Shown one piece after another: positions 1 to 9,367 of a DNA stretch of 64,000 bases. A model generated the notes under the pieces. That model was not told the DNA's origin. It saw only the letters and a program-made list of their open reading frames with translations, and made no database searches. Location of the stretch: the NCBI RefSeq assembly GCF_900105395.1, contig NZ_LT629775.1:8087501-8151500 (forward strand). Direction: 5' to 3'. The position numbers and the translations under genes were made by a program. How positions within the stretch are numbered: the first letter of the stretch is position 1; each line of letters opens with the position of its first letter. The stretch is from Streptomyces sp. TLI_053. Its GTDB lineage: Bacteria > Actinomycetota > Actinomycetes > Streptomycetales > Streptomycetaceae.

Positions 1-1
1 C

Positions 2-40
2 CTCAACAGCATGGCCTCCTCGGGCCTGGGAGGCCGCTGA
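2..40 (+). CDS. 3' end of an upstream gene (partial)
   Basis: An open frame entering from the left edge ends at a TGA at 38-40, giving a C-terminal tail of about a dozen residues (LNSMASSGLGGR). The TGA shares its last base with the ATG of the next gene (TGATG), the usual sign of translational coupling in an operon. The tail is too short to identify the protein. The call rests on the coupling geometry only. Confidence 0.35.
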   Translation, partial: LNSMASSGLGGR

Positions 41-1632
41 TGTCCCCCGATCCCCACGGCGCTGTCGAACTCGACCTCGACGAGAGGCCGTTCACCGAAC
101 GCGGCTCCTGGCTGCTGGTCACCGCGGGCCCGGACGGGCTGCGGGTGGCCCGGGCCGAGTACGAGACCCGGCTCGCCGACACCCTCGAACTCAGCGGGCT
201 GGTGCTGCGCGACGCGGACGGCCACCCGCTGCCGGTCCGCGCCGCCACCCCCACGGCGGTCGAATTCGCGGGCGGGGCCGCGCTGTTGTTCGCCGACCCG
301 GTCACCCTGGTGCTCACCGGGCAGGACGTCCACGCCTCCTGGCGGCTGCCCGACGGCACCGCGCGGAAGCTCTCGCTCGACGGCTGCCACGTCCTGCTCG
401 GACCGCCGGGGGAGTGGTCGGCCGCCGCCGTGCGCGCCGCCGCCGAGGCCCGCTGGGCGGCCTGGTTCGCCCGGATGCCGGCCGTCCGCCCCGACCTCGC
501 CGTGGCCGCCGCCACCGCCTGGTGGACCCTGGCCGTCAACCTGCTGCCGATCGCCGGCCGCGAGGGCCTCGTCCCGTCCAAGTACGGCTACGTGGGCGTG
601 TGGAACTGGGACGCGCTGTTCCACGCCGTCGCCCTCCGGCACGCCGATCCGGCGCTCGCCCGGGACCAGATCCTGCTCTTCCTCGACCACCAACTGCCCG
701 ACGGCCGGCTCCCCGACGTGGTGCACGAGCACGGTGTGCTCTCCGACACCACCGACCTTCCCCGCAGCGACCACGCCCGGCTCGCCGAGCACGTCGGCAC
801 CGCCAACGGCGCCCGGCCCACCCCCGGGCCGGTGCCGGTGACCAAACCGCCGCTCGCCGCCTGGGCCGTGTGGAAGGTCCACGAGACCGCCCCCGACCTG
901 CCCTTCCTCGCCGCCGCCTACCCCCGGCTGGTCCGCGCCCACCGGTGGTGGTTCGCCGCCTCCGACCCGGACGGCGACGGCCTGCCCGAGTACCTGCACC
1001 CCTACTCCTCCGGCCTGGACGACAGCCCGGTCTGGGACCACGGCCCCCGCGCCGAACCGCCCGACCTCAACTCCTACCTGGTCCTGGAGGCCGACCGGCT
1101 GGCCGACATCGCCGACGCCCTCGGACGGCCGGACGAGGCCGCCGACTGGCGCTCGCGCGCCGCCGCCCACACCGACCTCCTGGTCGCCCGCCGCTGGGAC
1201 GGCACCCGCTTCACCACCCTGGCGGCCGGCGCCCCCGTGCCCGTCCGCACCGCGCTCGACCTGATGCCCCTGTTCACCGGCCGGCTGCCCGCCGACATCG
1301 CCGCAGCGCTGGACCGCATCCTGCGCTCACCCGCCTTCTGGGGCGAACGGCCGGTCCCCACCGTCGCCTTCGACGATCCGGCCTTCGACCCGGAGGCGAT
1401 GTGGCGCGGTCCGGTCTGGCTCAACATCAACTACCTGCTGATCGAAGGACTGCGGCGCTCCGGCTTCGCCGGCACCGCCGCCGAACTGCGTGCGCGCACC
1501 CTCGCCATGGTCCGCGACGCCGGGGGCCTCTACGAGTACTGGAACCCCCTCACCGGTACCCGGGCCCGGACGGCGACCTCCGGTTTCGGCTGGTCCGCGG
1601 CGCTCTTCGTCGACCTGGCGGCGGAGGGGTAG
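40..1632 (+). CDS. MGH1-like / GH63-type glycoside hydrolase
   Basis: A 530-residue protein with the (alpha/alpha)6-barrel signature of MGH1-like and GH63-related glucosidases and amylo-alpha-1,6-glucosidases. WNWDALFHAVAL near residue 190 carries the Asp expected as general acid. GGLYEYWNPLTG near residue 490 carries the Glu expected as base, followed by a SGFGWSAALF end. The N-terminal 150 residues look like a beta-sandwich accessory domain. There is no signal peptide, so it is probably cytoplasmic and acts on an imported oligosaccharide or glycoside. The ATG at 40 has GGGAGG seven bases upstream and overlaps the stop of the preceding frame, so the gene belongs to an operon that begins outside the window. 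The exact substrate cannot be read from sequence. Confidence 0.8.
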   Translation: MSPDPHGAVELDLDERPFTERGSWLLVTAGPDGLRVARAEYETRLADTLELSGLVLRDADGHPLPVRAATPTAVEFAGGAALLFADPVTLVLTGQDVHASWRLPDGTARKLSLDGCHVLLGPPGEWSAAAVRAAAEARWAAWFARMPAVRPDLAVAAATAWWTLAVNLLPIAGREGLVPSKYGYVGVWNWDALFHAVALRHADPALARDQILLFLDHQLPDGRLPDVVHEHGVLSDTTDLPRSDHARLAEHVGTANGARPTPGPVPVTKPPLAAWAVWKVHETAPDLPFLAAAYPRLVRAHRWWFAASDPDGDGLPEYLHPYSSGLDDSPVWDHGPRAEPPDLNSYLVLEADRLADIADALGRPDEAADWRSRAAAHTDLLVARRWDGTRFTTLAAGAPVPVRTALDLMPLFTGRLPADIAAALDRILRSPAFWGERPVPTVAFDDPAFDPEAMWRGPVWLNINYLLIEGLRRSGFAGTAAELRARTLAMVRDAGGLYEYWNPLTGTRARTATSGFGWSAALFVDLAAEG

Positions 1633-1663
1633 GCGGGCCGGGGCGGGGCGCCCCCGGGCCCGC
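1633..1663. terminator. Imperfect GC hairpin between convergent genes
   Basis: GCGGGCC with following G residues pairs with CCCCC-GGGCCCGC, with a one-base bulge, between the stop of the glycosidase and the stop of the convergent DUF3592 gene. There is no T tract, which is common in actinomycete terminators. It may serve both strands. Confidence 0.4.
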
Positions 1664-1676
1664 GGTTCCGGGCGCG

Positions 1677-2561
1677 CTACTCCGGCCCGCCCAGGTACGG
1701 CCAGGCGAGGATGTAGCCGGCCAGTCCCACGAACAGCACGGCGGCGGCCACCGTCAGGGGCAGGCCGAGGAAGGTGCCCCGGGCGAGGCCCCGGCCGAGG
1801 CCCGCCCGGCGGCGGACCACGCCGGGGTCGGCCGGGTCGTAGCAGATGTCCACGGTGTCAGTGCGGACGAGGCCCGGCTGGTCCTTGGCGGTGTGTTCCC
1901 GGGCGATGCCCTCGGCGTCGGTGAAGGCGTACCGGGCGAAGTGGCTGGGGCTCTCCGTGTCGCCGTCGTCGTCGTGGCCGGTGACCCGGGCGGTCACCGT
2001 GACGCCGCGGCGGTAGAGCAGCCAGTCGGTCCGGAGCGAGGAGACGACGGCGTAGAGGCCGAGCACCGCGAGGACGGTGAACGGCAGGGTGAGCAGCCAC
2101 GCCAGCGCGGGCTTGGACGCGATCCGGGGGTTCGACGCCAGCGCCCGCGCGAGGAACGGCGCGACCAGCCCCGCCAGGTAGAACCAGAGCAGCAGCTTCC
2201 GCCACGAGTCGAACGGCTTGAGCAGCGGAGTACGTCCACGCGGTTCGACGGTGGTCGTGACCAGCGCGGCGCCGTCCACGGACCGGTCCGCCGCCGCCCG
2301 CTCGGGCAGTGCGGTGGCCGCCGTCCGGGCGAAGGCCTTCGCGGCCGCGCCGTTGTGGTGCGCGACCGGATACACCCGGGCCTCCGCTCCTGCCGTGAGC
2401 AGCACCACGTCCACCCGGCCCGGGCGGACGTCGATCCGGTCGATCGCCGTCACGGGTATCCGGTGGGTCGTGCGGCGCCGCTGCAGCACGAGCGCGTCGC
2501 CGTCCAGCCGGGCGGTGTACCGGGTCCCGTGCAGCACCACGGCCGGCCGGATGTCAGTCAT
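1677..2561 (-). CDS. DUF3592-type membrane protein
   Basis: A 294-residue protein. An N-terminal PH-like region of about 90 residues (LHGTRYTARLDGDALVLQ) precedes two hydrophobic helices near residues 120-165 and a last one near 265-285. Between them lies the DUF3592 segment, GVTVTARVTGHDDDGD..HFARYAFTDAEG..DTVDICYDPADPGVVR, the small beta domain typical of that family. Its function is unknown; family members are thought to sit in the cytoplasmic membrane. It is monocistronic, facing the glycosidase gene, with no visible partner. Confidence 0.7.
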   Translation of the reverse strand: MTDIRPAVVLHGTRYTARLDGDALVLQRRRTTHRIPVTAIDRIDVRPGRVDVVLLTAGAEARVYPVAHHNGAAAKAFARTAATALPERAAADRSVDGAALVTTTVEPRGRTPLLKPFDSWRKLLLWFYLAGLVAPFLARALASNPRIASKPALAWLLTLPFTVLAVLGLYAVVSSLRTDWLLYRRGVTVTARVTGHDDDGDTESPSHFARYAFTDAEGIAREHTAKDQPGLVRTDTVDICYDPADPGVVRRRAGLGRGLARGTFLGLPLTVAAAVLFVGLAGYILAWPYLGGPE

Positions 2562-2622
2562 GGCGGGGAGCCTAGTGGATCATCGGTGGGCGGCCGGGCT
2601 CCGCTCGACGCCGGTGCTCACC

Positions 2623-3354
2623 TCACAGGTGGGCGCTGATCCGCCCGCCCGCGGTGAGCACGATGGACACGCCGTTGGCGACGGCCCCGGTGTCGTGCTG
2701 GTCGGCGTCCAGGGTGTCCATCACGGTGTTGTCGAGGCCGAGGATCTGCGCCCGGTAGTGGAGTTCGCCGACCTTGGTGAGCTTGGCCGTCCAGCCGCCC
2801 GCGAGCTTGAAGGTGCCCGGGCCCTGGTGGGCGCCGCCCGTCCAGGAGTGGACCGTGCCGTCGACGGAGAGCACCACGAACATGTCGTTGGCGTCGAGAC
2901 CGGCGTCGGCGTCCTTGGTCTCCAGGGTGGCCAGGACGGAGCCGCGGGCGACGATCCTGGCGGTGTAGTTCTGGTTCCCGGTGGGCTGGACCTCGGCCGT
3001 GCTGATGCCGTCGGCCAGGGGGAAGCTCTTGCCGGGGGACTTCGGCTTGGCGCCGGCTGTGCCGGTGCTGGTCGCCGTGGACGCGGCCGTCGGTGCCGCG
3101 GTGGTGGCCGTCGGTGCCGCGGTGGTGGGCCTGGCCGTGGCGCTCGGTGTGCTCGGTGCGGCGGCGGTCGGTGTTGTCGGCGCGGTACCGGTGGCGGTGG
3201 GCACGGTGGCGGCCGTCGTGGTGACGGACGCGGTGGCGGACGCGTCGGAGTCGGGGCCGCAGGCCGTCACCGCGGGCGCGATCAGGGCGACCGTCAGGAT
3301 CGCTCCCGCCAGCGCGCGGACGGTGGTCGGACGGCGGGTCGCCTTGCGGGACAT
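2623..3354 (-). CDS. Secreted lipoprotein, function unknown
   Basis: The 243-residue product starts MSRKATRRPTTVR and continues with a hydrophobic stretch ending AVTACG, a lipobox with the lipidated Cys near residue 32. A long Ala/Thr-rich spacer (about residues 35-95) follows. It resembles the flexible tether of envelope lipoproteins. The C-terminal 140 residues hold two related beta-rich segments, each with YTAR/YRAQI and a following LDN or LETKD motif, suggesting an internal repeat. The frame is open for another 180 codons upstream, but the ATG at 3354 is the only start that puts the signal peptide at the N-terminus. No family is recognised. Confidence 0.7.
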   Translation of the reverse strand: MSRKATRRPTTVRALAGAILTVALIAPAVTACGPDSDASATASVTTTAATVPTATGTAPTTPTAAAPSTPSATARPTTAAPTATTAAPTAASTATSTGTAGAKPKSPGKSFPLADGISTAEVQPTGNQNYTARIVARGSVLATLETKDADAGLDANDMFVVLSVDGTVHSWTGGAHQGPGTFKLAGGWTAKLTKVGELHYRAQILGLDNTVMDTLDADQHDTGAVANGVSIVLTAGGRISAHL

Positions 3355-3518
3355 GGAGGTTCTCCTGAGCGGGGTGCCGGGTGGTCGTCGTGCGACGGCG
3401 TGCACGATCGAACGTAGTGCGAACAGTCGACGGAATCGGGCCTTCCGTGTCACCGGACTGCAACGGCTGCGGCAGACTGGGCCTCCGACCGCCCGACGAG
3501 CCACGGGAGTGCCGGACC

Positions 3519-4838
3519 ATGACGATTCCTCAGCCTGCCGCCGACCCGGCCGAGCACGCCGCCGCCCGTCGTGAGCGTGTGCTGCGGGAGGCCGTGCGGC
3601 ACCGGCTGCTCGACCCCGAGGACGCGCTGCTCGCCGCCTTCGTGGACCTCGACGGGGTGGCGGCGAGCGTCGCCGGCCTGCGGGCGGCCTTCCCGGCCGG
3701 GCCCGACGTGCTGCACACCTTCGCCGCGAAGGCGAACTGCCTGGTCCCGCTGCTGGCCCGGCTGCGTGAACTGGGCCTGGGCTGCGAGGTGGCCAGCCCC
3801 GGCGAGTTGGCCCAGGCGCTGGCGGCGGGCTTCCGGCCGGACCGGATCGTCCTCGACTCGCCCGCCAAGACCCGGCGGGAGCTGGCCGCCGCACTGGAGC
3901 TGGGTGTCGCCGTCAACGTCGACAACTGGCAGGAACTGGAACGCGTCGACGCCCTGGTGGGGTCCGGGACGCCCGGGTCCCGGATCGGGGTCCGGCTCAA
4001 TCCGCAGGTCGGCGGCGGCAGCATCGGGGCGATGAGCACCGCCACCGCGACCTCCAAGTTCGGCATCGGGCTGGCCGACGAGGGGAACGGGAAGCGGCTG
4101 GTCGAGGCGTTCCGCGAACGCCCCTGGCTGACCTGGGTCCATGTGCACGTCGGCTCCCAGGGCTGCCCGCTCGACCTCATGGCCGAGGGGGTCGCCCGGG
4201 CGGTGGCGTTCGCCGCGCGGGTGAACGAGGAGCTGGGGCGGCGCCAGGTGGTCGGCGTCGACCTCGGCGGTGGACTGCCCGTCAACTTCGCCGACGACAC
4301 CACCGCGCCCACCTTCGCCGAGTACGCCGGGCTGCTGCGGGCCCGGGTGCCGGAGCTGTTCGACGGCGGCCACCGGCTGGCGACCGAGTTCGGCCGCTCG
4401 CTGCTGGCGAAGAACGGCTTCACCGCCGCGTACGTCGAGTACACCAAGACCTCCGGCGGCCGGCGGATCGCCGTCACCCATGCCGGGGCCCAGGTCGCGA
4501 CCCGCACGGTGTTCATGCCGGACACCTGGCCGCTGCGGATCACCGCGCACCACCCCTCCGGCGCGGCGAAGGACGGCGCGCCGGTGCCGCAGGACGTCGC
4601 CGGACCGTGCTGCTTCGCCGGGGACCTGGTCGCGACGGGCCGCCCGTTGCCGCTGCTGGAGCCCGGCGACCTGGTCGCCCTGCTGGACACCGGCGCCTAC
4701 TACGCGACCACCCACTTCCAGTACAACAGCCTGCCCGAGCCGGCGGTGCACGGCTTCACGGTGGACGCGGCGGGCGCGGTGCGGTTCGTGCCGCTGCGCC
4801 GGGCGCAGCCCGTCGAGGAGTTGCTCCGACCGGTCTGA
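3519..4838 (+). CDS. PLP-dependent amino acid decarboxylase (DAP/ornithine decarboxylase fold type III)
   Basis: A 439-residue alanine-racemase-fold decarboxylase. LHTFAAKANC near residue 71 carries the PLP lysine. HVGSQG and DLGGGLPVNF form the phosphate-binding and Gly-rich loops. EFGRSLLAKNG corresponds to the EPGRS segment of LysA. GPCCFAGDLVA and GAYYATTHFQYNS correspond to the dimer-interface Cys and Tyr motifs of the other subunit. The substrate specificity helix is not diagnostic, and an additional DAP decarboxylase should exist elsewhere, so an accessory amine- or lysine-forming role is likely. The ATG at 3519 has GGGAG ten bases upstream. The longer open frame upstream is rejected because the family fold starts just after this Met. 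Confidence 0.85.
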   Translation: MTIPQPAADPAEHAAARRERVLREAVRHRLLDPEDALLAAFVDLDGVAASVAGLRAAFPAGPDVLHTFAAKANCLVPLLARLRELGLGCEVASPGELAQALAAGFRPDRIVLDSPAKTRRELAAALELGVAVNVDNWQELERVDALVGSGTPGSRIGVRLNPQVGGGSIGAMSTATATSKFGIGLADEGNGKRLVEAFRERPWLTWVHVHVGSQGCPLDLMAEGVARAVAFAARVNEELGRRQVVGVDLGGGLPVNFADDTTAPTFAEYAGLLRARVPELFDGGHRLATEFGRSLLAKNGFTAAYVEYTKTSGGRRIAVTHAGAQVATRTVFMPDTWPLRITAHHPSGAAKDGAPVPQDVAGPCCFAGDLVATGRPLPLLEPGDLVALLDTGAYYATTHFQYNSLPEPAVHGFTVDAAGAVRFVPLRRAQPVEELLRPV

Positions 4839-4987
4839 CGGGACCGCCGCCGCGACAGTCGTGACGGAGGGTCAGAACAGCAGGCCGGAAGGGGGTTCCC
4901 GGACGGTGGCGGGCGGGTATCACCCTGCCGCGGCCGCCGTCCCGGCCGCGGTGCAGACAGCCTCAGCGTGTCGAAGGAGGCCTCGCC

Positions 4988-5698
4988 ATGTCCGCCCACC
5001 CCCCTGCCGAAGCCCGGAACCCCGTGGATCCCGACCCCCGGGCCCAGGACGTCCGTACCGTGCGGCGCCTGCGCCTCGGCGTCGGTGTCCTCGGGTTCCT
5101 GCTGCCGATCGCCCTTCCGCTCGGCAACAGCCTCACCTCCGCCCGGATCGCGCTGCTCGACTCGATGAGCGCGTCCTACTACACCCATATGCGCAACGTC
5201 TTCGTCGGCGGACTGTGCGCCGTCGGCGTCTTCCTCATCTGCTACCGCCACGACCGCCGGGAGGACCGGCTGAGCTCGGTCGCCGGGGTGCTGGCGATCG
5301 CGGTGGCCCTGTTCCCCACCGAGCCGCCGTCCGCGCTGGTGCCGCACCCCAGCGGTGTCCAGACCACCGTCGGGATGCTCCATCTGGTCTTCGCGGCGGG
5401 CCTGTTCGGGGTCCTCGGGTACTTCTGCCTGCGGTTGTTCGCGGACTCCCCGGCGGCCGGGCACCGCCGCCCGGCGCGAGACTGGGTGTACCTGGTCTGC
5501 GGCTGGGTGATCGTGGCCGGAGTGCTCACGGTCGCCGTCGCCGGGGTGCTGCACCTGGCGCGGGACTGGCCGCTCACCCTGCCCTACCTCGGTGAGGCGG
5601 TGTCGGTGTTCGCCTTCGGCGTTGCCTGGCTGGTGAAGAGCGAGGCCGTCCCGACCCTGCTGCCGCGCACCGCCCGTCCGGCCGCCGCCACACCCTGA
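4988..5698 (+). CDS. DUF998-like integral membrane protein
   Basis: A 236-residue protein with about six predicted membrane helices, for example GVGVLGFLLPIALPLGNSL, VFVGGLCAVGVFLICY and WVIVAGVLTVAVAGVLHL. A conserved-looking DSMSASYYTHMRN stretch follows the first helix. The pattern fits DUF998/Frag1-like membrane proteins of unknown function. A strong GAAGGAGG lies seven bases before the ATG. The gene stands alone, with no partner that suggests a job. Confidence 0.65.
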   Translation: MSAHPPAEARNPVDPDPRAQDVRTVRRLRLGVGVLGFLLPIALPLGNSLTSARIALLDSMSASYYTHMRNVFVGGLCAVGVFLICYRHDRREDRLSSVAGVLAIAVALFPTEPPSALVPHPSGVQTTVGMLHLVFAAGLFGVLGYFCLRLFADSPAAGHRRPARDWVYLVCGWVIVAGVLTVAVAGVLHLARDWPLTLPYLGEAVSVFAFGVAWLVKSEAVPTLLPRTARPAAATP

Positions 5699-5720
5699 CC
5701 GGAGCGGCGCGCCCCGACCG

Positions 5721-5804
5721 GCCCGCCCCGACCGGTGTGTCCTGCCCGGCCCGCCCCGACCGGTGTGTCCTGACCGGCGCGCCCCGACCGGTGTGTCCTG
5801 ACCG
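5721..5804. repeat. Tandem repeat, three units of 28 bp
   Basis: Three consecutive 28-base units at 5721, 5749 and 5777 share the core CCCCGACCGGTGTGTCCTG; partial copies flank them. They fill the gap between the DUF998-like gene and the AraC regulator. No function is apparent; slipped-strand expansion is the simplest origin. Confidence 0.8.
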
Positions 5805-5926
5805 GCAAGCCGGGCCCTGACCGGCCCGGCAGACCCGGGCTGATGGCAGGATGCTTGCGGTCGGTGCGGTGCCGGCCGGGGCGCGCCGCGGTGCCCGGGT
5901 CGTCCGCGGGGAGTGGAGGCGGCCCG

Positions 5927-6886
5927 ATGGGCCGAGGCAAGCACCGGGTCGCCGTGCTGGTACTGGAGGGGGCGAAGCCGCTGGACGTGGGCATCCCCGC
6001 GCAGGTGTTCTCCAGCCGGCCGAGCATGCCGTACACGGTCCGGGTCTGCGGTCCGGCCCCGGGCCTGGTGGCCGGCGGCGACGGCCTGTCCTACCACGTG
6101 GCCGAGGGCCTGGAGGCGCTGGAGCACTCGGACACCGTGTTCGTCCCCGGCTACCGCGATCCGGCGACCACCGCGCCGCCGGCCGCCGTGGTCGAGGCGC
6201 TGGTCGCCGCCCACACCCGGGGCGCCCGGCTGGCGGCCATCTCGACCGGGGCGTTCGCGCTGGCCGCGACCGGACTGCTCGACGGGAAGCGGGCGACCAC
6301 CCACTGGCACTACGCCAAGGTCCTGGCGGAGCGCCATCCGCGGATCCGGGTCGACGAGAACGTGCTGTTCGTCGACGAGGGCGCGGTGCTCACCTCGGCC
6401 GGCGCCGCGTCCGGCATCGACCTGTGCCTGCACCTGGTCCGGCGCGACCACGGGGTGGGGCTGTCGAACCACGTCGCGCGGCGGCTGGTGGCCGCGCCCT
6501 ACCGCAGCGGCGGTCAGGCCCAGTACGTGCCGCGCAGCGTGCCCGAACCGCTGGGCGACCTGTTCGCCGGCACCCGGGAGTGGGCGCTGGCGCACCTGGC
6601 CGAGCCGCTCACGCTGGAGGGGCTGGCCCGGCACGCGCGGGTCTCGGCCCGGACCTTCTCGCGGCGGTTCGTCGAGGACACCGGCTACACGCCGATGCAG
6701 TGGGTGCTGCGGGCCCGGGTCGACCTCGCACGGGAGCTGCTGGAGCGCACGGACCTGGGCGTGGAGCAGATCGCCGACCGGGTCGGGCTCGGCACCGGGG
6801 CGAACCTGCGGCTGCACTTCCACCGCGTTCTCGGCACCTCGCCCACCGAGTACCGGCACACCTTCGCGGCGCGCGCCGAGGGCTGA
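5927..6886 (+). CDS. GlxA-family transcriptional regulator (DJ-1/PfpI plus AraC HTH)
   Basis: A 319-residue protein with two domains. Residues 5-170 form a DJ-1/PfpI-like domain (VAVLVLEGAKPLDVGIPAQVF..ISTGAFALAATGLLDGKRATTHW), where STGAF replaces the nucleophile-elbow Cys, so it should sense a ligand rather than catalyse. Residues 215-315 form an AraC-type double helix-turn-helix (LTLEGLARHARVSARTFSRRFVEDTGYTPMQW and LGVEQIADRVGLG). The ATG at 5927 has GGAGGC seven bases upstream. The target is unknown; the next gene, gap, is on the same strand 230 bases away. Confidence 0.85.
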   Translation: MGRGKHRVAVLVLEGAKPLDVGIPAQVFSSRPSMPYTVRVCGPAPGLVAGGDGLSYHVAEGLEALEHSDTVFVPGYRDPATTAPPAAVVEALVAAHTRGARLAAISTGAFALAATGLLDGKRATTHWHYAKVLAERHPRIRVDENVLFVDEGAVLTSAGAASGIDLCLHLVRRDHGVGLSNHVARRLVAAPYRSGGQAQYVPRSVPEPLGDLFAGTREWALAHLAEPLTLEGLARHARVSARTFSRRFVEDTGYTPMQWVLRARVDLARELLERTDLGVEQIADRVGLGTGANLRLHFHRVLGTSPTEYRHTFAARAEG

Positions 6887-7115
6887 GGACACGGCCGGGG
6901 AACGGCGGGGGGACCCGTGGCACCGGTGGTGGCGGGATCCTGCTGGCGGGATCCTTGCGGCCGCTGGCACGAAGGCCGGCGAGATCCTTGCGCACCGTGT
7001 CGATCCAGCCCCTGTCCGGGGCGCCCCGGAACTCCGAGGATGGACGCGTCACCACACGACGGGACCGCACGACGGGACGCGTCGGAACGCCCCGGAACCG
7101 CAGAGGGAGCCCTCC

Positions 7116-8114
7116 ATGACCCGCATCGCCATCAACGGGTTCGGCCGCATCGGCCGCAACAGCCTGCGCGCCCTGGTGGAGCGCGGCAGCGAGCTGGAGG
7201 TGGTCGCGGTCAACGACCTCGCCCCCATCGACTCGCTCGCCCACCTGCTCCGCTTCGACAGCGCGCTCGGCCGCTTCCGCCACCCGGTCGCCGTCGAGGG
7301 GGACGAGCTGGTCGTCGCCGGCAACCGGATCAAGGTGCTCGCCGAGCGCGACCCCGAGGCCCTGCCGTGGGCCGAGCTCGGTGTCGACCTCGTCCTCGAG
7401 GCCACCGGCCGGTTCACCTCCGCGGACGCCGCCCGCGCCCACCTGAAGGCCGGCGCCGCCCGGGTCCTGGTGAGCGCCCCGTCCGACGGTGCGGACGTCA
7501 CCCTGGCCTACGGCGTGAACACCGCCGACTACGACCCGGCCGCGCACACGATCGTCTCCAACGCCTCCTGCACCACCAACGCGCTGGCCCCGCTGGCCTC
7601 GGTGCTGGACGAGCTGGCCGGCATCGAGCACGGCTTCATGACCACGGTGCACGCCTACACCCAGGAGCAGAACCTCCAGGACGGGCCGCACCGCGACCTG
7701 CGCCGGGCCCGCGCCGCCGGCGTCAACATCGTGCCGACCACCACCGGAGCCGCCAAGGCGATCGGCCTCGTGCTGCCGCAGCTCGACGGCAAGCTGTCCG
7801 GCGACTCGATCCGGGTGCCGGTCCCGGTCGGCTCGATCGTCGAGCTGAACACCACCGTCGAGCGCGAGGTCACCCTCGACGAGGTGCTCGCCGCCTACCG
7901 CGCCGCCGCCGACGGCCCGCTCAAGGGCATCCTCGACTACGCGGACGAGCCGCTGGTCTCCGGCGACATCACCGGCGAGGCCGCCTCCTCGATCTTCGAC
8001 GCCGCGCTCACCCGGGTCGACGGCAAGCACGTCAAGGTGGTGGCCTGGTACGACAACGAGTGGGGCTTCTCCAACCGGGTCATCGACACCCTGGAGCTGC
8101 TCGCCCGCGGCTGA
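7116..8114 (+). CDS. gap: Glyceraldehyde-3-phosphate dehydrogenase, type I
   Basis: A 332-residue NAD-dependent GAPDH. It begins with the Rossmann motif INGFGRIGRN and has the catalytic Cys152 in SNASCTTNALAPL. It ends with WYDNEWGFSNRVIDTLELL. Length and motifs are canonical. GAGGGAG precedes the ATG by six bases. It is not next to pgk and tpi, as the housekeeping actinomycete gap gene usually is, so it is probably an additional copy. That last point is inferred from context only. Confidence 0.93.
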   Translation: MTRIAINGFGRIGRNSLRALVERGSELEVVAVNDLAPIDSLAHLLRFDSALGRFRHPVAVEGDELVVAGNRIKVLAERDPEALPWAELGVDLVLEATGRFTSADAARAHLKAGAARVLVSAPSDGADVTLAYGVNTADYDPAAHTIVSNASCTTNALAPLASVLDELAGIEHGFMTTVHAYTQEQNLQDGPHRDLRRARAAGVNIVPTTTGAAKAIGLVLPQLDGKLSGDSIRVPVPVGSIVELNTTVEREVTLDEVLAAYRAAADGPLKGILDYADEPLVSGDITGEAASSIFDAALTRVDGKHVKVVAWYDNEWGFSNRVIDTLELLARG

Positions 8115-8154
8115 CGGCCGCCAGGCTCGGGGGTCGGGGGGCCGCCACGCCGAG

Positions 8155-8224
8155 GGGCCGCCCCGGGTTCGGATTCGGCGGCGTGACAGCGATGTTGCGC
8201 CCGATGACGAATCCGGGGCGGCCC
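8155..8224. other. Long inverted repeat downstream of gap
   Basis: The left arm GGGCCGCCCCGG...GGATTC (8155-8176) pairs with the right arm GAATCCGGGGCGGCCC (8209-8224), with a small bulge and about 30 bases of loop. It lies in the 200-base gap between gap and the next gene. It could end gap transcription or regulate the downstream oxidoreductase. Confidence 0.5.
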
Positions 8225-8315
8225 TTGAGCGTCCCCGGCCCCTGTGTGACGGTGGACGGCACGCCGCCCGGCCGGTCACCGTCCGCGCCGGGGATGCCGA
8301 GGAAAGAGGACACCG

Positions 8316-9335
8316 GTGCCGTCGCACGCGAGGCCCCTGCGCAGGCTGGGATTCCTGACCATCGGACTCTTCGACCCCGCCGACCCGGCGCAGGGGCACG
8401 AGCAGACCCTGCGGCTGATCGAACTCGGCGAGCAGCTGGGCTTCGACAGCGCCTGGGTGCGCCACCGCCACCTCCAGTACGGCATCTCCTCGCCGGTCGC
8501 GGTGCTCGCGGCCGCCACCCAGCGCACCCGCCGGATCGAGCTGGGCACGGCCGTCGTCCCGGTCGGCTGGGAGAACCCGCTGCGTCTGGCCGAGGACCTC
8601 GCCACCACCGACCTGCTGTCCGGCGGCCGGCTCAACCCGGGCGTCAGCGTCGGCCGTCCCGGCCACTGGGACCGGGTGTCCGGCGCGCTGTACCCGGACA
8701 CCGCCGAGGCCGAGGACTTCGGCTACGAGCGGGTCCGCCGACTGCTCGGCTTCCTGCGCGGCGAGCGGGCCACCGACTTCAGCGGCGTCGAGGGCATCGA
8801 GGTGTACTCGGACCGGGTCCAGCCGGTCTCGCCGGGCCTGGCCGACCGGCTCTGGTACGGCGGGGGGAGCCTGCGTTCCGCCCGCTGGGCCGGGGAGCAG
8901 GGGCTCTCGCTGCTCACCAGCAACGTGGTGCGGGCCGAGGAGTCGGAGGACTTCGCCGAGATCCAGCGCTCGCAGATCGCGGCCTTCCGCGCGCACCACC
9001 CGCTGGGGGCCGCGGCCCGGGTCTCCCAGGGGCTGGTGGTGATCCCCACCGACAGCGCCACCCCGGAGCAGCGGGCGCGCTACGAGGAGTACGTCCGGGC
9101 CCGGACGCCGCGGACCTCGACCCCGCAGGGCCCGGCCCGCACGATGTTCGCCCGGGACCTGGTCGGGCCGTCCGCCGCGATCGCGGAGCAGTTGTCCGCC
9201 CACGCGGGCTTCCGCGAGGTGGACGAGGTGGTCTTCGCGCTCCCGTTCACCTTCGGCCACGAGGACTACGTCCAGATCCTCACCGACATCGCCGCCCACC
9301 TGGCCCCGGCCCTCGGCTGGAAGCCGGGCGTCTGA
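8316..9335 (+). CDS. Luciferase-like (LLM class) flavin-dependent oxidoreductase
   Basis: A 339-residue TIM-barrel protein with LLM motifs: LGFLTIGLFDP at the N-terminus, LGFDSAWVRHRH, then RIELGTAVVPVGWENPLRLAEDLATTDLLSGGRLNPGVSVG, the FMN/F420 phosphate-loop region. It is a single-component-type monooxygenase or F420-dependent oxidoreductase; the cofactor cannot be decided. The start is a GTG with GGAAAGAGGA five bases upstream. A strong hairpin follows the stop. Confidence 0.8.
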   Translation: MPSHARPLRRLGFLTIGLFDPADPAQGHEQTLRLIELGEQLGFDSAWVRHRHLQYGISSPVAVLAAATQRTRRIELGTAVVPVGWENPLRLAEDLATTDLLSGGRLNPGVSVGRPGHWDRVSGALYPDTAEAEDFGYERVRRLLGFLRGERATDFSGVEGIEVYSDRVQPVSPGLADRLWYGGGSLRSARWAGEQGLSLLTSNVVRAEESEDFAEIQRSQIAAFRAHHPLGAAARVSQGLVVIPTDSATPEQRARYEEYVRARTPRTSTPQGPARTMFARDLVGPSAAIAEQLSAHAGFREVDEVVFALPFTFGHEDYVQILTDIAAHLAPALGWKPGV

Positions 9336-9367
9336 CCGGCCGCCGGCCGGCAGCGGCCCCGCGAACG

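Noticed and set aside
414-2639. 741-residue plus-strand frame
   Set aside because: It overlaps the glycosidase and DUF3592 genes in a shifted frame, is Arg/Pro-rich and lacks any domain.
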